Source: Lacrimispora celerecrescens (GTDB taxonomy: Bacteria; Bacillota; Clostridia; Lachnospirales; Lachnospiraceae). From it: 64,000 bases of DNA. The notes below the pieces were generated by a model. That model worked only from the letters and a program-made list of their open reading frames with translations. It was not told the DNA's origin and did no database searches. A program made the position numbers and the translations under genes. The stretch is from the NCBI RefSeq assembly GCF_000732605.1, contig NZ_JPME01000014.1, forward strand, positions 1-64,000, read 5' to 3'. Of this stretch, positions 17,953 through 27,018 are shown in pieces (within the stretch, counting starts at the first letter, position 1; every line of letters begins with the position of its first letter).

Positions 17953-19467
17953 ATGCTGAGACTGATGATTGTAGATGATGAACAGATTATAAGAGAGGCC
18001 CTTTCTCAACTAATCGACTATGAATCCATCGGCTATGAACTCATCGCTACTGCGAAAAATGGAATGGAGGCATACGATATTATCTGTGACGATTATCCGG
18101 ATGTGGTGATTACGGATATCCGAATGCCGATCTTAAACGGCCTGGACTTAATTGAGCGTTCTATAAAATCAGATTCCCATATTACCTTTATCCTCTTATC
18201 CGGGTACAATGATTTTGAATATGCCAAACAGGCCATGAAATACGGGGTTCGTTATTATCTTTTAAAACCAACAGATAAAAATGAACTGATCGAATCTTTG
18301 GTTTCCATAAGGAAGGAACGTCTTCAGGAAGAGGACAGCAGAAAGCTGCAGCAGCAGGATTTTTTAAGAAGCCTTCATTTTCCCTTGGAGCAGAGCTTTA
18401 TTATGGAGGCATTGGAACACCAGGATTCCTTTCCTGCCGTATTCCGTAAATACCAGGTCCTTTTAGCCCTTCCTAAAAACTGCATTTATGCCTGTATCTG
18501 TTCTTTTGTGGAAGAAGGCTATATAAAAAGCTTTATCAGTGACGTCAGAAAGATTTTAGAGGCTTCCAAGGTTCCTATGCAGTTCTCCATTGTTTATGTT
18601 AAAAACACTGCAGTTTTTATATTCCCGGCTTTTACTCTGGCAATACAGGAACGGATCGAAAGCGCCATAACCAGGCTCCGGTATCCCGGTCAGTCCGTCA
18701 CCTTTGAGGCCGAATTTCTCCATAGGGATTCAGCCGAGAAACTATTTCAAGAGATCATTCAGAAGATTTCCCGTTTTGAACGAATCCTACTTTTCAGCGA
18801 AGGGGGTGATGTCCATGAAATCAGAAACCATATTGCTTCCCCTTGGATGATCAGAAGACTGGAGAACTCGATAACCACTGCAGAGGATATCGTACAGGCT
18901 GCTGAGCTCATTGACTCCGTTTTTATGGACTCCATACCTTTATCTACCGCCAGAAACCTAGCATTAGGCTTATTCCTTCAGATAGGCCCGGAGCAGGAAA
19001 AACTTCCTGTAGATGCTGCCTGTGATTTTTTCCGGCGCCTCTATTCCTGTGACACGGTATCCGGAATCCGAGAGCTTCTTCGTGTGGTATTGGTCCGGAA
19101 GGACGGCTCATGCGGAACCCATAAGACAGGCTCCAACATCGCTCTTTTAAAAGCCTACATCAGAGAACACCTATACTCTGAAAATCTCTCCTTAAAGTGG
19201 CTGGCTGAGAATTATCTTTTCGTAAGCGTAGGATACTTAAGCAAGCAGTTCGTAAAGGAAGAAGGGATGCGTTTTTCCGATTACTTAAATAAGGAGCGGA
19301 TGGAGGAAGCCATCCGGCTGATGACCTATTATCAGAATGATAACGTAAAGCACATTGCCCGCCAGGTAGGATTTGGCAGCAATCCCCAGTACTTCAGTCA
19401 GGTATTTAAGCGGTATACCGGCTTCCCGCCGACCGAATATATAGAAAAGCTAAAAAATAAAATTTAA
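17953..19467 (+). CDS. response regulator with AraC-type DNA-binding domain, YesN family
   Basis: 504 residues. The receiver domain (1-120) has the acidic pair Asp8/Asp9, phospho-acceptor Asp55 in VITDIRMP and Lys near 105 in LLKPTDK. A central region of about 250 residues is of unknown fold, and the last 100 residues carry two AraC helix-turn-helix motifs ending in GFGSNPQYFSQVFKRYTGFPPTEY. GAGAGGAG precedes the ATG, only 1 nt after the kinase stop, so the pair is translationally linked. It probably activates the divergent importer operon and the following GH105 gene. Confidence 0.93.
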   Translation: MLRLMIVDDEQIIREALSQLIDYESIGYELIATAKNGMEAYDIICDDYPDVVITDIRMPILNGLDLIERSIKSDSHITFILLSGYNDFEYAKQAMKYGVRYYLLKPTDKNELIESLVSIRKERLQEEDSRKLQQQDFLRSLHFPLEQSFIMEALEHQDSFPAVFRKYQVLLALPKNCIYACICSFVEEGYIKSFISDVRKILEASKVPMQFSIVYVKNTAVFIFPAFTLAIQERIESAITRLRYPGQSVTFEAEFLHRDSAEKLFQEIIQKISRFERILLFSEGGDVHEIRNHIASPWMIRRLENSITTAEDIVQAAELIDSVFMDSIPLSTARNLALGLFLQIGPEQEKLPVDAACDFFRRLYSCDTVSGIRELLRVVLVRKDGSCGTHKTGSNIALLKAYIREHLYSENLSLKWLAENYLFVSVGYLSKQFVKEEGMRFSDYLNKERMEEAIRLMTYYQNDNVKHIARQVGFGSNPQYFSQVFKRYTGFPPTEYIEKLKNKI

Positions 19468-19493
19468 ACAAACATGGAAAAAGGAGAAAGACA

Positions 19494-20618
19494 ATGATGA
19501 CAAATGAACAGCTGCTTGAAAAGATCCATCTGGTTGTGGAGAAACTGATGAATCTTGGAGGATATGACTATGATAAAGACAAGAACGTCAGCAGCACTGA
19601 TACAAAAAAAGGGCTTATCCAAAGAGATTTTGGAATAGAGGAATGGGACTGGCCCCAGGGAGTCGGACTGTATGGCTTATATAAGCTCCAGGAGTTTTAC
19701 GGAGACAGCCGGTATCTCCCATTCTTTGAGAGATGGTACAGCGGACACCAGAAAAAAGGGCTTCCTTCCAAAAATATCAATACCACCGCTCCGTTTCTTC
19801 CCCTGTCCTTTCTATACGAAAGCCTTAACAATCCGGAGGAATTTTACAAACTATGCGTTCAGAGGGCGGACTGGCTCATCAACGACCTTCCAAAAACTCC
19901 GGACAATGGTTTCCAGCATGTGACCAGCGCCATCGGAGACCGGAATGGTGTAAATTTAAACAACGGACAAATCTGGGTAGACACTCTGTTCATGTCCGTG
20001 CTTTTCTTAAACAGAATGGGATACATATCCGAGAACGCCCTTTGGAAAGATGAAGCTCTCCATCAGTTCCTGGTCCATATCAAATATCTCTTTGATAAAC
20101 AGACCGGCCTCTTCCATCACGGCTTCAGCTTTGAGCGCATGGATAATTTCGGAGGCATCTTCTGGTGTAGGGGAAACTCCTGGTTTACCTATGGAATCAT
20201 GGAATACTTAGATACCTGCGGGGACGGCTTAGACAAAGGGGTGAATGCCTTCCTGATCGACACCTTCAAATCCCAGGCCTCCGCCCTTTTACGCCTTCAG
20301 TCCCCATCCGGACTGTGGAACACGGTTCTCACCGATGATTCCAGCTACGGCGAAGTCTCCGGCTCTGCAGCCATTGCAGCCGGGCTTTTAAGGGGTGTAA
20401 AAGCAGGAATCCTTGACAGCTCCTACAAGGCTGCGGCTGACCGGGCCATTGAAGCAATTTGTGCCAATATTTCGGAAGATGGAACGGTGTTAAATGTATC
20501 GGCTGGAACCGGAATCGGCATGGATTCCGATCATTATAAGAACATTGCTATCATGCCTATGGCCTATGGACAGGCTCTTGCCCTGACCGCTTTGTACGAG
20601 GCCCTGGAAAAGCAATAA
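19494..20618 (+). CDS. GH105 unsaturated rhamnogalacturonyl hydrolase (YteR/YesR-like)
   Basis: 374 residues, the usual length of family 88/105 (alpha/alpha)6-barrel hydrolases. These cytoplasmic enzymes remove the unsaturated galacturonic acid left by pectate or rhamnogalacturonan lyases. Seen: WDWPQGVGLYGLY near 51-63, WVDTLFMS with candidate catalytic Asp163, and RGNSWFTYG. There is no signal peptide, so the substrate must be imported first, consistent with the adjacent ABC transporter. AAGGAGAAAGACA precedes the ATG; the gene follows the response regulator by 26 nt and ends at a strong bidirectional terminator. Confidence 0.9.
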   Translation: MMTNEQLLEKIHLVVEKLMNLGGYDYDKDKNVSSTDTKKGLIQRDFGIEEWDWPQGVGLYGLYKLQEFYGDSRYLPFFERWYSGHQKKGLPSKNINTTAPFLPLSFLYESLNNPEEFYKLCVQRADWLINDLPKTPDNGFQHVTSAIGDRNGVNLNNGQIWVDTLFMSVLFLNRMGYISENALWKDEALHQFLVHIKYLFDKQTGLFHHGFSFERMDNFGGIFWCRGNSWFTYGIMEYLDTCGDGLDKGVNAFLIDTFKSQASALLRLQSPSGLWNTVLTDDSSYGEVSGSAAIAAGLLRGVKAGILDSSYKAAADRAIEAICANISEDGTVLNVSAGTGIGMDSDHYKNIAIMPMAYGQALALTALYEALEKQ

Positions 20619-20637
20619 CATCCGGCTATTCTGCCCG

Positions 20638-20690
20638 GAAAAGAAAGAAGAAACATGGCGTTACCCTTGCCATGTTCCTTCTTTCTTTTC
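20638..20690. terminator. bidirectional terminator between GH105 and the AraC gene
   Basis: GAAAAGAAAGAAG..AACATGGC pairs with GCCATGTT..CTTCTTTCTTTTC. A and T runs on the two sides let it serve both convergent genes. Confidence 0.8.
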
Positions 20691-20715
20691 ATTAAACCTT
20701 TCCTCCCTCTTATGA

Positions 20716-21573
20716 CTAAGTCTCTCCCCCATCCTTTCTGTATTTTAACGGCGTCACATCCGAATGCTTTTTAAATACCCGCTCAAAATAAGTAATGCTT
20801 TCAAATCCGAGGATTTCCGATATTTCCGTAATAGAGTACCTACTGTTTGCAAGAAGTTCTTTCGCCTTTCTCACTCTGGCCAGGTTCCTGTATTCATTTA
20901 CCGAAAACCCAGTTACCTCCCGAAAGATTCTGCTTAAATAGGATTTGCTGATAAAAAAAGCCTCCGCCAGCTCCTCTAAGCTCTCTCCTGTCTCGCAGTG
21001 AAGCGTTAAATATTCCGCCACCTCATGCACCTTTCCATGCTTTGCAGTCTGAACCGTAGGAGGCATCTCCTTGAGTACGGTCTTCTTTCTGCTGCGGTAG
21101 ACCATCAATAAAATCTGGGAAAGCTTCAGCCTTACCATGATCTCATACCGCTCTCTCCGGTGAATCAGTTCCTCTGAAATCCCCAGCAACAGCCCCTTCA
21201 TTTCTTCCCATTCCTCTTTCGAAAGCCTAGCCACACCATAATAGTCTCCAAACAGCTTCTCAAGAGAAGAGACCCCTGTCTGCTTAAGCCATGGCTCTAA
21301 AACTCTCCCACTTAACTGGAGAAGAATCCGGTCATGCCTCCTGCTTCCAGCCTGGCTCGTTTTATGGACCTGTTCCCGGTTTATCAAAACTACATCCCCT
21401 GTTTTTACATAATAGGTTTCTTTCTCGATGAAATAGTAACGTTCCCCTTCCAGAAGAAAATAGAGTTCGTAGGTATCATGAAAATGCTTCATTGTCATAG
21501 AATATTCCTGGTCCCGAACCACCTCGTCAATGGTGATTCCCTCCATGCTTTCCGAAAATACGGTTTTCTCCAT
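20716..21573 (-). CDS. AraC-family transcriptional regulator with cupin domain
   Basis: 285 residues from the ATG at 21573 (GGAGG 5 nt upstream). The N-terminal half is a cupin sugar-binding domain (FHDTYELYFLLEGERYYFIEK), and the C-terminal 100 residues carry two helix-turn-helix motifs ending with FESITYFERVFKKHSDVTPLKYR. Such RhaS/RhaR-type proteins activate sugar catabolic genes when ligand is bound. It is divergent from the GH4 gene, whose upstream region has a 26-bp direct repeat, and so is the likely local regulator of that gene. Confidence 0.92.
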   Translation of the reverse strand: MEKTVFSESMEGITIDEVVRDQEYSMTMKHFHDTYELYFLLEGERYYFIEKETYYVKTGDVVLINREQVHKTSQAGSRRHDRILLQLSGRVLEPWLKQTGVSSLEKLFGDYYGVARLSKEEWEEMKGLLLGISEELIHRRERYEIMVRLKLSQILLMVYRSRKKTVLKEMPPTVQTAKHGKVHEVAEYLTLHCETGESLEELAEAFFISKSYLSRIFREVTGFSVNEYRNLARVRKAKELLANSRYSITEISEILGFESITYFERVFKKHSDVTPLKYRKDGGET

Positions 21574-21657
21574 TCCAGCCTCCAAAATAGTAGCCAAAAG
21601 TATGATTTTATTAAAAAAAGCACCAATTATATAAGATTTATAATACTATAATCCATT

Positions 21658-21776
21658 ATAATATAACTTATCTGAACTTGCAATGCAAGTGAAGATAAAA
21701 GGGCTGCTTTTAGCCCGTCCATCCGATTATGAAAACATCCTTTTGTTTTCATAATATAACTTATCTGAACTTGCAA
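21658..21776. repeat. 26-bp exact direct repeat upstream of the GH4 gene
   Basis: The same 26 bases occur at 21658-21683 and 21751-21776 (beginning ATAATATAAC and ending GAACTTGCAA), 93 bp apart. Between them are three small inverted repeats: CTTGCAATGCAAG, GGGCT/AGCCC and GAAAACA/TGTTTTC. The arrangement suggests a duplicated operator or duplicated promoter segment in the AraC-GH4 divergent region. Confidence 0.7.
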
Positions 21777-21829
21777 CAGCGTCCAAGAAACCATTTACAT
21801 AATAATTCTTTTAACAGGAGGAAACCCTT

Positions 21830-23227
21830 ATGAAATATGCAAACAATCAAGTCAGCGATCTTAAGATCGCCTATATCGGAGGCGGCTCCAGAGGCTGGGC
21901 CTGGACCTTTATGACGGATCTTTCCATGGACGATTCCTTAAGCGGAACAATCTGTTTATATGACATCGATGAGGCAGCCGCAAAAAATAATGAAATCATC
22001 GGCAACAAACTGACAAACAGGGAAGATACCACCGGAAAATGGAATTACGTCACAGCCACCTCCTTAGAGGAAGCTTTGACGGGCTGTGACTTTGCAGTCA
22101 TCTCTATTCTTCCAGGAACCTTTGATGAAATGGATTCAGACGTCCATCTTCCTGAAAGGCTTGGTATATATCAGTCCGTAGGTGATACCGCCGGCCCCGG
22201 AGGAATGATTCGTGCCCTCCGCACCATCCCCATGTTTGTGACTATCGCAGAAGCCGTGAAAAAATATTCACCAGATGCCTGGGTCATCAACTACACAAAT
22301 CCAATGTCTCTATGCGTTAAGACCCTTTACCACGTATTCCCTCAGATCAAGGCTTTCGGCTGCTGCCATGAAGTATTCGGCACCCAGAAGGTTTTAAAGG
22401 GAATCTGTGAAGAAACCTTTGGTCTTGAAAACGTTGACCGCCGGGACATCAATGTAAATGTTCTGGGAATCAATCATTTCACCTGGTTTGACCAGGCTTC
22501 CTACAAGGGAATCGATTTATTCCCTGTTTACCGTGATTATATTGACGCTCACTACGAAGAGGGCTACAATGAGCCGGATAAGAACTGGGCAAACAATAGC
22601 TTTGAGTGCGCTCACAGGGTAAAGTTTGATCTCTTCCGCCGCTATGGCTTAATCGCTGCTGCCGGCGACCGTCACCTTGCAGAGTTCATGCCCGGAAGTG
22701 ATTACTTAAAAGACCCAGAGACCGTTAAGAGCTGGAAATTCGGTCTCACCACTGTTGCCTGGAGAAAAGATGATTTAAAAAACCGTTTAGCCAAGAGCCA
22801 CCGGCTTGCAGGGGGCGAAGAGGAAATTGAACTGAAAGCATCGGGAGAAGAAGGAATCCTTCTCATCAAAGCCTTATGCGGTCTTGAAAAGACTGTAAGC
22901 AATGTCAATATCCCCAATTCTTTCTTACAAGTTCCCAACCTGCCGGCAGATGCTGTTGTTGAAACCAACGCCCTGTTTAGCCGGGACAGCATTAAACCGG
23001 TGGTAGCAGGCTCTATTCCGGAAAATGTCCTTGAGCTGATCGAGCCACATGTCGCCAACCATCAGCGAATTCTGGAAGCTGCCCTTACTTATGACCGCTC
23101 CCTGGTATACGAAGCCTTCTTAAACGATCCTCTGGTTAAAGACAGGGCTGGGGAAGAAGAAATCAAAAAGCTGGCAGACGATATGATCGAAAATACTCTG
23201 GCTTATCTGCCGCAAGGCTGGAAATAG
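21830..23227 (+). CDS. GH4 family NAD-dependent glycosidase, probable alpha-galacturonidase (LplD-like)
   Basis: 465 residues. Family 4 glycosidases use NAD+ and a metal ion for redox-assisted hydrolysis. The dinucleotide-binding loop is IAYIGGGSRGWAW (near residues 13-25), then SILPGTFDEMDSD, VINYTNPMS, and CCHEVFGTQ, where Cys and His bind the metal. As I recall the literature, a CHEV motif is associated with alpha-galacturonidases such as Bacillus LplD, while CHSV is typical of alpha-galactosidases; this should be checked. The pectin-related neighbours (GH105, importer, YesMN) support galacturonide as substrate. AGGAGG stands 8 nt before the ATG, and a strong terminator follows. Confidence 0.87.
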   Translation: MKYANNQVSDLKIAYIGGGSRGWAWTFMTDLSMDDSLSGTICLYDIDEAAAKNNEIIGNKLTNREDTTGKWNYVTATSLEEALTGCDFAVISILPGTFDEMDSDVHLPERLGIYQSVGDTAGPGGMIRALRTIPMFVTIAEAVKKYSPDAWVINYTNPMSLCVKTLYHVFPQIKAFGCCHEVFGTQKVLKGICEETFGLENVDRRDINVNVLGINHFTWFDQASYKGIDLFPVYRDYIDAHYEEGYNEPDKNWANNSFECAHRVKFDLFRRYGLIAAAGDRHLAEFMPGSDYLKDPETVKSWKFGLTTVAWRKDDLKNRLAKSHRLAGGEEEIELKASGEEGILLIKALCGLEKTVSNVNIPNSFLQVPNLPADAVVETNALFSRDSIKPVVAGSIPENVLELIEPHVANHQRILEAALTYDRSLVYEAFLNDPLVKDRAGEEEIKKLADDMIENTLAYLPQGWK

Positions 23228-23240
23228 TCCTATGAAAAAT

Positions 23241-23273
23241 AAGGAGCAGCTGCACATTTTGCAGCTGCTCCTT
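23241..23273 (+). terminator. terminator after the GH4 gene
   Basis: AAGGAGCAGCTGCA (23241-23254) and TGCAGCTGCTCCTT (23260-23273) form a perfect 14-bp stem with loop CATTT. It also faces the convergent gene at 23313. Confidence 0.85.
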
Positions 23274-23312
23274 ATTAGCTCCACATTTCGTTCTGAGCAT
23301 TTTTTATTTAGT

Positions 23313-23804
23313 TTATTTCTCCAGAAATTTCAGGGTAAAATGTGCCTCCCCCTGCTCATCAATCTCCATAATCATGTAGGAAGGCTTTCTCCCTTCTTGT
23401 CTGGGATAAGAAAGGCTGCCCGGATTTAAGATGGTGATCCCGTTATGTACCTCATAAAAAGGCCTGTGGGTATGACCATACATAGCAATATCAAGGCCTC
23501 TGTCCGCAGCTTCCTGTTCCAGGCGCTCAACCCCTAAGGATACATTATAATAATGACCATGGGTCAGCAAAACCCGGTACTTTCCTATCACCACTTCCCT
23601 TTCCCGGTCTAAATCCGAGAAAAAATCATTGTTTCCAAGAACCATCTGAAGCTCACAGCCTGCGGGAATCCAGCCCGCAATTTTATCTTCGCTGCCTTCC
23701 GAATCTCCCAGATGGATCAGCATGTCCAGTGATTCGGTCTCTGCAATGATCTTATGTAAACTTTCATCTTTGCGGTGCGTATCACTGACAATCAGTATTT
23801 TCAT
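23313..23804 (-). CDS. YfcE/MJ0936-family metallophosphoesterase
   Basis: 163 residues, the common size of small calcineurin-like phosphodiesterases. Metal-binding motifs in order: SDTH at 7-10, LGDS, GNND, THGH and GHTHRPF, then LNPGS. Members hydrolyse phosphodiesters such as bis-pNPP; the natural substrate is usually unknown. GGAGGGGAGAATA precedes the ATG, which lies inside the end of rdgB (23-nt overlap), so the two are translationally coupled. A second paralogue is at 27019. Confidence 0.92.
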   Translation of the reverse strand: MKILIVSDTHRKDESLHKIIAETESLDMLIHLGDSEGSEDKIAGWIPAGCELQMVLGNNDFFSDLDREREVVIGKYRVLLTHGHYYNVSLGVERLEQEAADRGLDIAMYGHTHRPFYEVHNGITILNPGSLSYPRQEGRKPSYMIMEIDEQGEAHFTLKFLEK

Positions 23805-24417
23805 TATTCTCCCCTCCTGTAAAAGTTTCTATAAGCCGACCTTTCATGGCCTCCAGAGCCTTTCCGCGGTGGCTGATTTTATTCTTCTGTTCCAAAGTAA
23901 GCTGGGCGCTGGTTACTCCGAATTCCGGTATATAGAGGATGGGATCATATCCAAAGCCTTCTTTCCCAGCAGGTTGGTCAGCCAAAAGCCCTTCCATGGC
24001 TTCTTCCGTATGGAGCACCGTTCCATCAGGCAGCACAGCAGCAATATTGCATATAAAACGGGCGCTTCTTTCCCCGCCCCTTGCATGGGCAGCCCTGTCT
24101 AGAATATTCTGGTTTTTGATCTCATAGGAAGTATCCTCCCCCATATATCTGGCGGAAAGGATCCCTGGCTCTCCATTTAAGCAGTCCACAACCAGGCCGG
24201 AATCATCTGCAAGCACGATTCCTCCGGTTCTTTTCCACACTGCCCTGGCCTTTATCTCCGCGTTTTCCCCAAAAGTAGCTCCATCCTCCACAATATCTAG
24301 GATAGCACCGGCCTCTTTCATTGAGAGGATCTCCATTCCCAGGTCCTTAAGAATCTCCCTGATCTCCTGCATCTTTCCTTCATTTCCTGTGGCAAATACG
24401 ATCTTTTTATCGTTCAT
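23782..24417 (-). CDS. rdgB: non-canonical purine NTP pyrophosphatase (RdgB/HAM1)
   Basis: 211 residues. It hydrolyses dITP, XTP and similar to monophosphates, keeping damaged purines out of DNA and RNA. Motifs: N-terminal FATGNEGKMQEI (substrate loop), ADDSGLVVD with the catalytic Asp, GFGYDPI, and KISHRGKALEA near the C-terminus. GGAGGACGGAATAG precedes the ATG. It follows the papain-like protease gene by 25 nt and overlaps the metallophosphoesterase gene, forming a small operon. The rdgB-yfcE pairing is frequent in clostridia. Confidence 0.96.
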   Translation of the reverse strand: MNDKKIVFATGNEGKMQEIREILKDLGMEILSMKEAGAILDIVEDGATFGENAEIKARAVWKRTGGIVLADDSGLVVDCLNGEPGILSARYMGEDTSYEIKNQNILDRAAHARGGERSARFICNIAAVLPDGTVLHTEEAMEGLLADQPAGKEGFGYDPILYIPEFGVTSAQLTLEQKNKISHRGKALEAMKGRLIETFTGGENNENTDCQ

Positions 24418-24442
24418 CTATTCCGTCCTCCATAAAACCTTT

Positions 24443-25825
24443 TCACCGGTCTTTTGTGTACACCTTTAAGCACAGGTTACACCTCTTCTCTTCGGCCCGT
24501 TCCCATGTTACGCCATCAGCACTGATATAACCTTCTCCGTCTGAGATATTGACAAAGGTGCGTCCATCTCCCGAATCATACTCAATGGCTGCAGGATGGA
24601 TTGCATCCGGCGTATTAATCTTTACGATAACCGCAAAGCGTTCCCCCGGGGAAAGTTCTAAGTCTTCCCGCTGATTTCCCATAAGAGGCACCGTATAGTA
24701 TCCTCCATAGTCAAAATTTCCCCTGGTAAGAAGAACTTTCCGGTCGAAATCCTGACATTCTAAAATATCAGATTCTTTCCCCACATGACGCACCACATAA
24801 ATCTCATAGGAGGTGCGGGGACCAGTCGCATAGAAACCTGCCGCTTCAATGCGCTGAGAGGTTCCGGCCTCGTAAACATTAGAAAACCACACGGTATCTT
24901 CTCCATATCCCAGCTGGCCGACCCAGCCCCTGAGATCTGACTGATAAATGTGATCATAATTATCCGTATCTTCCACAACCGAATAAACAATGTTACTTCT
25001 TCCAATATTGGAATCGTAATAGGATACATAAAAATATCCCTGGTCTCCGAATCCATCTCCCCAGCTGTTCATACAGATAAATGCCCCATCTCCCTGAACT
25101 TCCCCATGAAAGTTCTCCTTAGGATAGGCATCATCCCAGCCAATAATCACGGAATCATGGTTCGGAGGCTCCGGACCAATGTAGCAATAGGCATAGGCCT
25201 CCTCATTATAGGATTCAGACCGGATGTCCCCTTCCGCAAGGGAGGTATAAAGGGAGCTTTGAACTCCGCCATACAAAAGTACGGCCCGTTTGATTTCCTC
25301 ATAATCCTTATCCGGAAGGATCTGAATCTCCTGAATATGCTTTACCGATTTTAAGCCATCAGGGGAAATGCCGTCGCCGTATGGGTCATCGGCTTCCAAT
25401 ACCGGTCCTCTCCATGACAGCAAATAGGCCATGGACATGGTATATTCCCCTCCCTCTTCCTGGGGAATACAAAAACCATTGTTCAAAGACATGTGATCTT
25501 CTGAAAACTCATAGCTTTCACCAGGAAGCAGAGCTGCTTCCAGGGCCTGAAGCGAGGCAAAAGCCCAACATGTTCCAATAGAACCCTGGTTTTTCACAGA
25601 GGGAACCCGGCCTTCCTCTCTTCCATCATAGAAGGCCGGGAGCTGCACATTTAAAATTTCCGATTTCCATGACATACACTGGCTGTTTGTCTGTACGTTA
25701 TCTGACTCTATTAAGTAATCCTGGCCTGCTTTATTTGCAGGGACAATCTCCGGACTGGAAAACCGGTATCCTGCTGAAAAACAGATGATCATCAGAAATA
25801 GGAAAAACCATCTTTTATTCTTCAA
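24443..25825 (-). CDS. secreted C1 (papain) family peptidase with C-terminal lectin-like domain
   Basis: 460 residues; the start is TTG at 25825 with AAAGGAG 6 nt upstream. A signal anchor or peptide covers about 5-20 (WFFLFLMIICFSAGY). The papain core has Gln80 and Cys86 in NQGSIGTCWAFAS, His223 in NHDSVIIGW and Asn253 in NSWGDGFGDQGYF, so the catalytic set is complete. The part after about residue 290 is beta-rich and fits the Lectin_like module often fused to clostridial C1 peptidases. It acts outside the cell or at the wall. It lies oddly among housekeeping genes (rRNA methyltransferase, rdgB), probably in one transcript. Confidence 0.9.
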   Translation of the reverse strand: MKNKRWFFLFLMIICFSAGYRFSSPEIVPANKAGQDYLIESDNVQTNSQCMSWKSEILNVQLPAFYDGREEGRVPSVKNQGSIGTCWAFASLQALEAALLPGESYEFSEDHMSLNNGFCIPQEEGGEYTMSMAYLLSWRGPVLEADDPYGDGISPDGLKSVKHIQEIQILPDKDYEEIKRAVLLYGGVQSSLYTSLAEGDIRSESYNEEAYAYCYIGPEPPNHDSVIIGWDDAYPKENFHGEVQGDGAFICMNSWGDGFGDQGYFYVSYYDSNIGRSNIVYSVVEDTDNYDHIYQSDLRGWVGQLGYGEDTVWFSNVYEAGTSQRIEAAGFYATGPRTSYEIYVVRHVGKESDILECQDFDRKVLLTRGNFDYGGYYTVPLMGNQREDLELSPGERFAVIVKINTPDAIHPAAIEYDSGDGRTFVNISDGEGYISADGVTWERAEEKRCNLCLKVYTKDR

Positions 25826-25868
25826 CCGAATCTCCTTTTACTCTAAGAAAGTTCGATTCGCCTTTGGC

Positions 25869-27017
25869 TCATCGAGGCCTTGGGGGCTTTGGCCCCATAA
25901 ACTGATAGAAATAGGTTTTCATCATACCATTATAAATTTTCCGGTTTTTATCCGCCTTTCTGCCAATATATTTCTCAGCTTCCTCGTAGGCAGTGATCAT
26001 GTAAAGGGACCAGGCGTCAAGAGCCTTATACCGCTCTCCAATCTGCCGGTATAGATCTGGTAAATTCTTCTTTTCCTCAATTCGCTCTCCATAAGGAGGA
26101 TTCGTAATAATAAAACCATACTTTTTTGGATGACTTAAAGCAGCCAGGGGTCTTTCCTGGAAGTGGATCATGTGATCCACTCCGGCTGACTCTGCATTAG
26201 CTCTGGCAGCTTTTACAATGTCACCGTCTATATCATAACCCTGGATATCTACTTTGACATTGGAATCCAAAAGGTCGTTCGCCTCATCCATTGTCTCATA
26301 CCAGCACTTTCTTGGAATCAGGTTTTTCCAGTCCTCGGAAAGGAAGGAACGATTCATGCCTGGGGCCATGTTAGCCGCCATCATGGCCGCTTCGATCACA
26401 AAGGTCCCGCTTCCGCAGAAAGGATCTACCAGAATCCGGTCCTTGTTCCATGGAGTCAGCATAATAAGGGCTGCTGCAAGGGTTTCCGTGATCGGAGCCT
26501 TGCTGGTTAATGTACGGTACCCTCTCTTATGAAGAGAATCTCCTGTAGTATCGATGCCAACGGTCACTTCATCCTTATGGAGGAATACCCTCAGAGGATA
26601 GCTGCTTCCGGTCTCTGGAAACCACTCCACGCCATAAGCCCCTTTTAACCGCTCTACCATGGCTTTCTTCATGATAGACTGGATATCAGAGGGGCTGAAT
26701 AATTTACTTTTAATTGAGGAAGCCTTAGCTACCCAAAACTTCCCATCCTGAGGAATATAATCTTCCCAGCAGATTGCCTTGGTACCCTGAAAGAGCTCTT
26801 CAAAAGATTCTGCATGAAAGCTTCCCACCTTAAGTAAAACTCTTTCTGCAGTACGCAGAAAGACATTCCCACGGCAGATGGCCTCATCATCTCCAATAAA
26901 GGTAACCCTTCCGTCTTCTACTGATGCAATGTCATAGCCAAGATCCGTGATCTCTCTTTTTAAAACCGCTTCCATGCCAAAATGACAGGGGGCGATCAGC
27001 TCAAATGTTTTTTTCAC
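25869..27017 (-). CDS. THUMP-domain rRNA guanine-N2 methyltransferase (RlmL/YpsC family)
   Basis: 382 residues; the start is GTG at 27017 (AGGAG 6 nt upstream, 1 nt after the previous stop). An N-terminal THUMP RNA-binding domain (1-160) is followed by a Rossmann methyltransferase with SAM motif DPFCGSGTFVIEAAMMA and catalytic NPPYGERIEE, typical of N2-guanine methylation of 23S rRNA. It is translationally linked to the upstream phosphodiesterase gene. The exact target nucleotide cannot be read from the sequence. Confidence 0.93.
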   Translation of the reverse strand: MKKTFELIAPCHFGMEAVLKREITDLGYDIASVEDGRVTFIGDDEAICRGNVFLRTAERVLLKVGSFHAESFEELFQGTKAICWEDYIPQDGKFWVAKASSIKSKLFSPSDIQSIMKKAMVERLKGAYGVEWFPETGSSYPLRVFLHKDEVTVGIDTTGDSLHKRGYRTLTSKAPITETLAAALIMLTPWNKDRILVDPFCGSGTFVIEAAMMAANMAPGMNRSFLSEDWKNLIPRKCWYETMDEANDLLDSNVKVDIQGYDIDGDIVKAARANAESAGVDHMIHFQERPLAALSHPKKYGFIITNPPYGERIEEKKNLPDLYRQIGERYKALDAWSLYMITAYEEAEKYIGRKADKNRKIYNGMMKTYFYQFMGPKPPRPR

Positions 27018-27018
27018 T

